A stretch of DNA of 64,000 bases, taken from assembly GCA_013306675.1 (NCBI GenBank), contig JABLUY010000077.1, positions 1-64,000 on the forward strand, in the 5' to 3' direction. Position 1 is the stretch's first letter. Every line of letters starts with the position of its first letter. Under the pieces are notes generated by a model that did no database searches, was not told where the DNA came from, and worked only from the letters and a program-made list of their open reading frames with translations. This document shows, piece after piece, positions 1 through 8,566 of this stretch. This DNA is from Thraustochytrium sp. TN22 (lineage: Eukaryota > Sar > Bigyra > Thraustochytrida > Thraustochytriidae). The position numbers and the translations under genes are program-made.

Positions 1-1320
1 GCACCGAACGGTCTGATGAGCCGGACACGATGCGATCCCCTTGCACCGCGACGCTGTTCACCGCGCCAGAGTGGCCCTCCAGCACATGCTCCAGCTCGCC
101 CGTCGCCGCGTTCCAGATCCGCACCGAACGGTCTGATGAGCCGGACACGATGCGATCCCCTTGCACCGCGACGCTGTTCACCGCGCCAGAGTGGCCCTTC
201 AGCACATGCTCCAGCTCGCCCGTCGCCGCGTTCCAGATCCGCACCGAACGGTCTGATGAGCCGGACACGATGCGATCCCCTTGCACCGCGACGCTGTTCA
301 CCGCGCCAGAGTGGCCCTTCAGCACATGCTCCAGCTCGCCCGTCGCCGCGTTCCAGATCCGCACCGAACGGTCTGATGAGCCGGACACGATGCGATCCCC
401 TTGCACCGCGACGCTGTTCACCGCGCCAGAGTGGCCCTTCAGCACATGCTCCAGCTCGCCCGTCGCCGCGTTCCAGATCCGCACCGAACGGTCTGATGAG
501 CCGGACACGATGCGATCCCCTTGCACCGCGACGCTGTTCACCGCGCCAGAGTGGCCCTTCAGCACATGCTCCAGCTCGCCCGTCGCCGCGTTCCAGATCC
601 GCACCGAACGGTCTGATGAGCCGGACACGATGCGATCCCCTTGCACCGCGACGCTGTTCACCGCGCCAGAGTGGCCCTTCAGCACATGCTCCAGCTCGCC
701 CGTCGCCGCGTTCCAGATCCGCACCGAACGGTCTGATGAGCCGGACACGATGCGATCCCCTTGCACCGCGACGCTGTTCACCGCGCCAGAGTGGCCCTTC
801 AGCACATGCTCCAGCTCGCCCGTCGCCGCGTTCCAGATCCGCACCGAACGGTCTGATGAGCCGGACACGATGCGATCCCCTTGCACCGCGACGCTCATCA
901 CCGCGCCAGAGTGGCCCTCCAGCACATGCTCCAGCTCGCCCGTCGCCGCGTTCCAGATCCGCACCGAACGGTCTGATGAGCCGGACACGATGCGATCCCC
1001 TTGCACCGCGACGCTGTTCACCGCGCCAGAGTGGCCCTCCAGCACATGCTCCAGCTCGCCCGTCGCCGCGTTCCAGATCCGCACCGAACGGTCATCAGAG
1101 CCATACACGATGCGATCCCCTTGCACCGCGACGCTGTAAACCGGGCCAGAGCGGCCCTCCAGCACATGCTCCAGCTCGCCCGTCGCAGCGTTCCAGATCC
1201 TCACCGAACCGTCTCTGGCGCTGGACACGATGCGATCCCCTTGCACCGCGACGCTGTTCACCATGCGAGAGTGGCCCTCCAGCACCATCTGAAGCGGGCT
1301 GTGCGGGTGGGGGAGTGACG
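1..1320 (-). repeat. Tandem 120-bp WD40-coding repeats, nearly identical
   Basis: Eleven head-to-tail units of exactly 120 bp (40 codons) run into the left edge. The six units from 121 to 840 are identical base for base. The unit at 841-960 differs only at a few bases (GTTCA to CATCA, CTTC to CTCC). The units at 1081 and 1201 are progressively diverged. The most different copies lie nearest the NACHT domain. Silent sites are conserved as well, so this reflects recent copying (gene conversion or unequal crossing over) rather than selection on protein alone. Confidence 0.97.
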
Positions 1321-3445
1321 GGCGCACAGGTCGAAGCCATCTGTCGGGCACGTTGCCCTTCATGCTCTTGACGAGAGGGTGGTTGGGGTCCTGGAGGAGG
1401 CATGCAAGCACTTGGGAGGCGAGTTCTTTGGGGTCCCAGCAGAGCGCGTTCATGGCCTTGCTGAGGAGTCGGGGCGTGTCGCTGTCCTCGGAGAACATAA
1501 TGCCGACGTCGGTGCAGTCGCGGAGGAGCGAGCCGATGGCGGCACGGCGCTGGGCTGCTTCGTCGGTGCCGCCGGTGGAGATGGCTGCTTGCACCCACTT
1601 GAAGCTGTTGAGCAGCCGGAAGGCCTTGGCAGACTGGCCGCAGCGCACGAGGTGGAAAACGGCGTGCTTGAGCGCGAAGGGCTCGTACTTGTGCTTGAAG
1701 AGCGTCGCCGCGAGCTGGGCCTCTGCGGCGTCGGCGTCGACAGCGAGGTCCGACGCGGCGCGGGCTTCGTCGAGCAGAAAATCTGGCATCGACTTGTGGA
1801 TGAAGCGCACCGTGTCGGCGTCCACGTCGAGCAGCTGGGCCGCCTTGCGCAGGATGGTGCGGGTGGCTCTGCTGTCGAGTCCCAGCACGTCCTCGACGAG
1901 GGCGATGGGAAGCGGGTCTCTGGCCACGCACATGGCGCCCAGGAGCGCCTGGTAGCGGTCCTCGTCGCCGTCAAACGGGCCCTCGAGGAGGCGTTCGAAG
2001 TACTCCTCGTACATGCCATCGAGGCTCCTGGGGAAGATCTGCTCCAGGGCGTGCGCGCTCAGCAGCCTGGGGTCCTTGTCGTAAGTGTTCTTGATGTGGC
2101 GAAGCAGCAGGGCCGCGTAGAGGAAGAGGCCCTGCGTGCGCTCCAGCACCTTGGGCAGCGCCTCGTCCAGGGCTCTGGGCGTGGCCACGTACGGGGCGAG
2201 GGTGGTGCGAAGGTAGCGGTCGACGTCCTCGAGGTTGCGCCTGTCGCTGAGCTCCAGCACGAGTGGCTTGTAGCGCTCGAGACTCTCCTTGATGGGGTCT
2301 TCGGGCCGCGACGACACGAGGAGGCCGAGCCAGTCGGGCGTGCTGCGCTCCCACTCGCGCTTGATGATCTGCAGGAGCTTCTTGCGCTGCTTGGGCGCTG
2401 CTTCGTCGAGCGCGTCGAGCGCAACGATGACCCGGCTAGGGGGGCGCGCGACGGCCTTGCACGGCTCGGCGATGATACGCTTGAAGAGCGTCACGGGGTC
2501 CTTGATGTCCCGCGTGCTGGCGACGGTCTCGAGCAGCTTCTCCCGCAGGCCCGGTACCACCGCGGCCAGCTGGTTGGCGATGGACCGCAGGCAGACGAGC
2601 ACGTCGTTGGCGCGCTCGTCATCGTAGCGGAAGAAGTGCACGGCGCCGATCGTCCACGCCTGCGGGGCGCCGGACGACACGAGGCGCCGGGAGACGCGCC
2701 GGAGCAGCGACTCGCGCCGGTCGGGCGCGCGCTCGAAGCCGAGGAGGCCGGCGTTGGCGCAGAGAATGGCCACGAGGACGGACTTGCCGAAGCCGGCGGG
2801 CCCGACCATGGCCATGATGCGGGTCGTCCACCTGAGCAGGGACGCCCAGGCCTCGACACGGCCGAAGACCCAGAGCCGAGTCTCCTTCACGTACTCGAGT
2901 GCCTTCTCGCGGCCAACTGGCTCGGGGTCGTAGTTGCCCTTGAGGACGAAGATGCGCGCCATGGCGCGCTCTTCGATGGCCACCGTGGCGGCCTCCGCCT
3001 TGGCGCGAATCATGCCCAAGAGCTTGTGCATGGATGCACTCAGATCGCTGCCGTAGGCCTCGTGGTCGTGGTACAGCTGATTCTGCAGCACGAACTTGAC
3101 CATGTCGGCGAACTGGCGCGGGACGGCCGCCTCCATCCTCACCGGGAGCATGTGGCCCGACTTGACGGCGCTCGCGTACATGAATTCGCGCTGGCAGCTA
3201 TCGTCCCTGTTGCGTGTGTTCACCGCCACGTAGTACTTTTGCGTCAGGCACACGAGGAAGACGTCGCACCTGTTGATGCCGTCCACCATCCACCCGTCGA
3301 GGTCGTCATGCGCGTGGGCCGCGTCGAAGATGACGGAGATGCCCTCCTGCTGGCTCAGCCAGTCGGCGACCTCCCGCGCCTGCTCGAGCGCGCTGCGGTC
3401 GTCCTCGTCGTCGCCCCTCTTGTGCGACACGAAGACTACGATCAT
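1..3445 (-). CDS. TIR-NACHT-WD40 receptor-like protein, C-terminus beyond left edge
   Basis: The frame is open from the ATG at 3445 to the left edge (1148 residues visible). An in-frame TGA at 3484-3482 supports this start. Residues 1-140 form a TIR domain: a FVSHKRGDDEDD-like first strand, CDVFLVCLT, and CQREFMYA, whose Glu sits where the catalytic Glu of NAD-cleaving TIRs lies. A NACHT NTPase follows, with Walker A GPAGFGKS at 215-222 and Walker B VIVALDALDE ending near 346. From about residue 720 there are about eleven WD40 repeats of exactly 40 residues, with the core IWNAATGELEHVL, GHSGAVNSVAVQGDRIVSGS. The family logic is ligand sensing by the beta-propeller, oligomerisation by NACHT and signalling or NAD+ cleavage by TIR. 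The actual ligand and outcome are unknown. An unseen intron or a different C-terminus remains possible. Confidence 0.9.
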   Translation of the reverse strand, partial: MIVVFVSHKRGDDEDDRSALEQAREVADWLSQQEGISVIFDAAHAHDDLDGWMVDGINRCDVFLVCLTQKYYVAVNTRNRDDSCQREFMYASAVKSGHMLPVRMEAAVPRQFADMVKFVLQNQLYHDHEAYGSDLSASMHKLLGMIRAKAEAATVAIEERAMARIFVLKGNYDPEPVGREKALEYVKETRLWVFGRVEAWASLLRWTTRIMAMVGPAGFGKSVLVAILCANAGLLGFERAPDRRESLLRRVSRRLVSSGAPQAWTIGAVHFFRYDDERANDVLVCLRSIANQLAAVVPGLREKLLETVASTRDIKDPVTLFKRIIAEPCKAVARPPSRVIVALDALDEAAPKQRKKLLQIIKREWERSTPDWLGLLVSSRPEDPIKESLERYKPLVLELSDRRNLEDVDRYLRTTLAPYVATPRALDEALPKVLERTQGLFLYAALLLRHIKNTYDKDPRLLSAHALEQIFPRSLDGMYEEYFERLLEGPFDGDEDRYQALLGAMCVARDPLPIALVEDVLGLDSRATRTILRKAAQLLDVDADTVRFIHKSMPDFLLDEARAASDLAVDADAAEAQLAATLFKHKYEPFALKHAVFHLVRCGQSAKAFRLLNSFKWVQAAISTGGTDEAAQRRAAIGSLLRDCTDVGIMFSEDSDTPRLLSKAMNALCWDPKELASQVLACLLQDPNHPLVKSMKGNVPDRWLRPVRPSLPHPHSPLQMVLEGHSRMVNSVAVQGDRIVSSARDGSVRIWNAATGELEHVLEGRSGPVYSVAVQGDRIVYGSDDRSVRIWNAATGELEHVLEGHSGAVNSVAVQGDRIVSGSSDRSVRIWNAATGELEHVLEGHSGAVMSVAVQGDRIVSGSSDRSVRIWNAATGELEHVLKGHSGAVNSVAVQGDRIVSGSSDRSVRIWNAATGELEHVLKGHSGAVNSVAVQGDRIVSGSSDRSVRIWNAATGELEHVLKGHSGAVNSVAVQGDRIVSGSSDRSVRIWNAATGELEHVLKGHSGAVNSVAVQGDRIVSGSSDRSVRIWNAATGELEHVLKGHSGAVNSVAVQGDRIVSGSSDRSVRIWNAATGELEHVLKGHSGAVNSVAVQGDRIVSGSSDRSVRIWNAATGELEHVLEGHSGAVNSVAVQGDRIVSGSSDRSV

Positions 3446-3730
3446 CCTCCTCCTCCGAGTCGTGGCCGGGCTCGCGCTCAGTCAGGGCTGGCTGCCGTCT
3501 TGCGCCGCGCCGCACTGCGCCCCGCCGCGAACCAGGACTGCCGCGCCGCCGCTGCGCCTGGCTGCAGGTGGGCGGGCCGAAGCAGGCCGCGCAGCGTCCC
3601 GTGGCCGCGCCCGGTCAGCGCGGTGAACTCCAAGGGCCGATCTAGGCTAGGCTAGCACGCTGGCCGTCGTCGCTGCGCCGCTGCCCCACTGCATATCGCG
3701 CTGCGAGGCTTGCTGGCTGTCACGCGCTAG

Positions 3731-3766
3731 CCAGCGCGGCCAGCGCGGCCAGCGCGGCCAGCGCGA
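3731..3766. repeat. 9-bp tandem repeat (CCAGCGCGG, 4 copies)
   Basis: Four consecutive copies of CCAGCGCGG, the last with one change (CCAGCGCGA). It lies in intergenic DNA upstream of the TIR-NACHT-WD40 gene. Confidence 0.9.
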
Positions 3767-6396
3767 CCGGAGAGCAGCTTGGTGACTCGGACTTGGAGAG
3801 CGGCACGCGGCAAATGCGCTCGCCCGTCGTCAAGACACGCACCTTGGCCTCGGCAAGCAGCAGTACAGCAGCACCGCGGACTCGGACAGCAGCCTGCCCC
3901 TGCGCCGATGACCAGGAGGAGATTGGCCTTGACGGCCTTGGTGATGCTGTCAACGCATGTTCCCGTCGCCGTCGGTGCCGTCCACCGGCAGCGGCACCTC
4001 CTGCCCGGCAGCGTCCATGGGGGACCAGTTGTTGCTTGGATTTCTGCTGCAGCTAGAACTTGTGCCTGCAAGGAAGTCTTGGGGCTAGCCTGTGATGTGC
4101 GACTCAAAGGAAGACTAGTTGCCTCACCGCCCGACAGTGTAACAGTGCGACGCCTAGCAGGCCGGAAGCGGAGAAGACCACACCGGCACCTTCAAGATGT
4201 CATCGGCATCTTCAAGAACCCATGCCGAATGGCAACGAACTCACCGCACGTCGGGCTCGAAAACACCTAACGTCAAAGTTCGAGAGCCATACGCCACCGT
4301 TACAGCGAACAAGCGCCATTCACAGCGTGCCCTGGTGGTGTCTCTCCTGCATGAGCTCTCGACCACTAGTCTGATCACGAGCCCGCGCGACGGCCTCGGC
4401 AGACTCACACCTCCTTGCAAAACAGCTCTCAGCGTTTTAGCAACCCTTCTGACCTGCACATCGTCTAGCTGCCTCGCCCTGTGCGGGATGTAGGGCTTGT
4501 TGTCATCTTTGCAGTTCACTGCGCCAGCACATGTTCAAGTGTTGTGCCAAAATGGCTTGGTCATCACCTGCAGCATCAATTTCCTGGAATGTGGCAACAC
4601 CACCTGTGGCAGCTTGAGGCCGGACCCTGGATGCCTGCCTTGACTTGGCCGCCTGCGTCTCGCTGCTATGCGCATTGGCATCAACACACTCTGCGCCTCT
4701 ACGGCAGGCAGGCAGACAGGAGAGCATGACGCTCGGCGTTGCCGACCTCGAGAACCTCGGCCAAGTCTCCAAGTTCGCCAAGGGCGTCAAAGTCACCGTC
4801 CTCCTGCCTGGCACCTCCGAGAATGAGATGGTCGAGTTCCTGGGCAGCGCTGGGCAGTGCCTTTGTTGTGTCGTTGACCGTGAAATGCATTCAAAGCCAT
4901 TCAGTAAAATCTTGTTGCGTGACACGTTTCCAAGCGCAAGGCTTGGCGAAGAGTGAGCCTAACTGTCAGACAAGGGCTCGCTTGCTGCAGGAGGTAAAGC
5001 CGATCGGTGCACGGCTCAGAGTGCCTCGAGCCGCCTCGTGGGCTAGACACGAGGGCATTTATACAAGGGAGGGCTCATTTATCGCTCCAGGCCGCCCACG
5101 GACGCCTCGACTCGAAGCTCAACCGCCGTCGTCACTCGGCGTTGGCACGGGCGCCAAGCCGTCGCTTGTGGCAGTCACTTGGAGCCCGTCGTCCAACCAC
5201 CACGCATCTCTTCCCCCGTTGGACGTTGCGTCGCTGCTGGAGCAGCTGAAAATGGGCGGGCTCGCGCTCTTCGGCGCTCCCGTCGTGGCGGTCGGGAACC
5301 TCGTGGGGTTTTAGTTCCCCTGGCCTCCGGCACTGGCCGTAATGATGGTGCAGTGGCCTCGTCTGTCAGCCAGGTGTGCGCGACGCGCAGATACTCTACT
5401 CCTAGTACAAGATCTGCGGCGCGGGAGGCCTCAGGCTGGCGCGCAGTTCGCCACAGTGCAAGCCGGGCATCGATCGACCTGGGCTGGCAGGCAGGCCGAG
5501 CCTGAGCCGAGGAGCAAGCAACAGCGCACCCGGCGCCGGGCCGTGGGCGCTCGGCGCAACCAACGACGACAAAGACAATGACGAAGGGTATGACGAGGCG
5601 GCCCCTGGCAGCGCTGGGGTGGGGAAGAAGTCGAGCCGCGGCCCGGTGCTGGAGCGCCGCGAGGCCAAGTGAAGTCATCCTCGGGCCAGGCATGGATCCA
5701 GGGCCACGAGGAGAGCAGCCCGAGTCGGCGAGATCGGCATTGGCGCTATCCGATTCGGCTGGCAAGTTGGCTCCGCTCGTGGTACGCACCTGCGCACTCG
5801 ATCGCTTGAGCAAGTCGAGGACGAGGACAAACCCGGCCACGACGGCCGCAGCCAGCCAGGCCAGCCTTGAGAGCAAGTCGCGTCGCGTCGCGTCAAGCGG
5901 ACCCCGGCGCGGCACGGATGGCAGCTGCCGCGGCTGCCAGCCCACGCTCGCAGCCACGAGGGCGCGACCGGAAGCAGGCGAGCCCCAGGGCATGCCCCAG
6001 GTGGCGCAGCTCGCGCTGACAAAGCGCCCCAGAGCTAGCGAGCTAGCCCAGCCCCGGGCCGCCGGCACTGGCTGGCCGGCGCGCGGCGCGGCGAGCTGCG
6101 GTGCTGCGCTCTGTTCAGCCTCGCACCTGCGCTGCGCCGCGTCCGCACGTCTGCGAACCACCTCGCGCTGGGGCCGCGCTCAGGCGCTCAGGCTGGGTGG
6201 GGGCCGTGCACGCAGGCCAGGCTGCTACTCCTAGTACTACGGTGCCCGGGCCGGGCCGACCGTGACGGTGACGACCTTGGGCGCAGCTTTCGCGGCGCCG
6301 CGCGCACGCGGGCTGCCAGACGCGCCTCGGCTCCCGCGGCCAGTACCAAGTGCGTCCGATGCGGCGCAGCCTGAGCCCGGGAGCTGGCAAGCTTAG

Positions 6397-6428
6397 CAAG
6401 CGTAGCGTAGCGTAGCGTAGCGTAGCGT
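6397..6428. repeat. 5-bp tandem repeat (GCGTA)n
   Basis: About six uninterrupted copies of GCGTA inside the long intergenic region. Confidence 0.85.
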
Positions 6429-7204
6429 CGCGCTCGCCATCGTTTGATTCTCTTTTCAAGGCTCGCCCGAGGACAACGCCGCGCGTACGCCTCGCCTCGT
6501 CCGCTACCTCGTCCGTGCGCAAGTCCTACTTGCTCGCCACCACGCAGTCTTGCTTGCACGCAGCACTCGGCCACGCCACGCAGCCTTGCTTGCACGCATC
6601 CCTCTCTACTGCTCCGAGTCGCGCTCATCTTCGAGCTCGTCTCAATCCAAGTCCTCACCTCGCCTCTCTCCTCTCCCCTTGCTCCTTGCTGCGCTTCCTC
6701 CCTCTCCCACGCTCGCTCCGCATCGAATCGATTCGATCCGCCTTCACGCAACCCCGCGAGCCCTCTGATAACTTCGTCTCGCCTGCAGCAACGTCGTTCG
6801 TCCCGTCCTAGGCTAGTCCTGCTTTGTGTCTTGTTCCCCATCCCGTCCTCCTCCTCGCAGCTTTGCGGGACCACCTCCTCATCTTCTGCACGTCGCCGCC
6901 CGTCATCCTGCGCTCGCCGAGCTCGTTTATGCCCTTGCAGATCAGACTCGGCAGCCGGCCAGCCAGCGCTGCGCTTGGCTGCTAAAAACGCCAGCCTCGC
7001 CCTCCTCGAGGTCCGCTCCCCGCCGGCCGGGCCGGCCGCGCTCTCCGGGTCCCTCCCCGCCGCCGCGCCGTGGCCATCAAGGCTTGATCAAGCGGCGCCA
7101 CGCAGCTTCGCTTACTAATCTTGGCCTGAGGCGGCGCGTGCCGCGCGGTTCCCCGCGCTCCCCGCGGGGCTCCTTGCTGGGCTGGAAAAGCCAAATTCAA
7201 AAAC

Positions 7205-8290
7205 CGCCGCCGTTTTACGCTCGCGCGGCGCGGCGCTCGCGGCGCGGCGGCGCTGGTGGCTGGCGGCGCGCGCGGCGCGGGCAGGCGGCGGCGCGCGGCG
7301 GCGCGCGCGGCGCGCAGCGCCGGCGCCCGCGCCCGCCCCCCCGGCGGCGCGCGCGGCGCGGCGGCGCGGCGCGCGGTAGGCGGCGGAGCGGCGCGGGCGG
7401 TTTTTCCCGCCGCCCTCTGCTTGCCCCGTAGAGCCGCGGTGGTTGGGCGCAAGCGGGAAAGCGGCAGTGGCGCAAGTGGGGCGCGGAGGCCGGCAAAGCG
7501 GCGCAAGCCGCAGCGCAAGCGGAGGGAGCCTGCAAGCGCCACTGGGCCCGGCCAGAGAGAGCAGAGCGGGCTCGCTGGAGCGCGGCGTCGCCAATCCTCT
7601 CCATTAGCGGCGCCGCCCCGCGCCCGCGCGCCGCGCCGCCCCGCGCCGCCGCGCCGCGCCGCGCCGGGGTGGGGGCTGCGCTGCGCTGCGCAGCGCTGCG
7701 CTGCGCTGCGAGCGCCGCGCCCAGCGCGCCGAGCCGCTCGCGCCCGCGCGGCGGGCGAGCGAGGCGAGAGAAGGGATCGGCGGCGGCGAGGAGGGCGAGA
7801 GCCACGCGGGCGACGCGGCTGCGCGGAGGCGCGCGAGCGAGCGCGCGGAGGCGCGCGGAGGCGAGGCGAGGACAGCGCGCGCCGCGCCGCGCCGAGCCGC
7901 GCCGAGCCGGGCCGCGCCAGCGCCAAGGCGCAGCGCGGGAGCGCGGCGGCCCGCGAGCCCACCGGCGGCCACCGAGAAGGGGACCGCGAGCCCGCGCTAG
8001 ATAGAGGAGAAGCAGGGCGGCCGCGGGAGCGAGAGCGAGCCCGGCGGGGCTGCTCGCGCGGACGTACGCACGACCGCGCGCGCGGCGGCGGCAGCAGGAG
8101 CAGCAGCGGCGAATTGCGAGCGCGCGTGGAGGACACGGACGTGACGCGAACGGAGACCGGGCGGTACGCGCGGAACGCGGGCCACGCGCGCGGCGAAAGG
8201 CGCGAGCGGGCTCGAGGGCGGCGACCACAGCGGCCGCGGCCTGCGCAACTTTTCGCCACGGGCGTGGCCGCGGCGACGCGCGCCGCGAGC
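7205..8290. promoter_or_regulatory. Extreme GC-rich, CpG-dense block upstream of the 8567 gene
   Basis: About 1.1 kb made largely of GCGGCGC/GCGCGC runs on both strands, with very dense CpG. It creates long overlapping open frames of Arg/Ala/Gly that are composition artefacts. Its position directly upstream of the start at 8567 suggests a promoter-associated island, but no specific element can be assigned. Confidence 0.35.
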
Positions 8291-8566
8291 TAGACGGACT
8301 GGCGGTGGTTGCTTGCTTGCTTGCATACTTTGGGCCGGCCGCACGCGGCACGGCACAGCTCGGCGCTGCGCGGCGCGGCGTGGCGCGGCACAGCACGCAG
8401 CACGGCGCAGCAAACCCGCATTGCTCTCACCTTCCCCTGCTTCTTTCTCTCTCTCTCCCCCTTTTCTCTCTTTGTCTCGTTCCGCACCACGGGCCGCCAA
8501 CCGGCCTCGTGGGCGACGTCAGGGCTCTCGGAGTGGATCCGGGCCTGACAAAGAGACACAACCACC

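Larger units (their letters stand above)
3446..8566. other. Long intergenic region, no convincing gene
   Basis: About 5.1 kb lie between the start of the TIR-NACHT-WD40 gene and the start at 8567. No long reading frame shows a recognisable domain. Two short stretches have coding-like character. One is on the minus strand at about 3750-4010, where ITKAVKANLLLVIGAGAG and AEAKVRVLTTGERICRVPLS occur in different frames. The other is on the plus strand at 4727-4860 (VADLENLGQVSKFAKGVKVT and following). Both may be decayed exons. Simple repeats occur at 3731-3766 and 6397-6428. The final 1.4 kb is extremely GC-rich, and a pyrimidine-rich tract at 8435-8480 lies just upstream of the next start codon. 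Confidence 0.6.

Noticed and set aside
1-1320. CRISPR-like regular repeats
   Set aside because: The period is 120 bp with no variable spacers, and each unit translates to a WD40 motif.
1379-3655. Plus-strand 758-codon frame opposite the TIR-NACHT gene
   Set aside because: It has no recognisable domain, and the complementary frame contains clear TIR and NACHT motifs.
5175-6161. Minus-strand 328-codon frame with two hydrophobic stretches
   Set aside because: Composition is Arg/Ala/Pro-rich, codon bias is weak and no motif is recognised. The hydrophobic parts alone do not support a gene.
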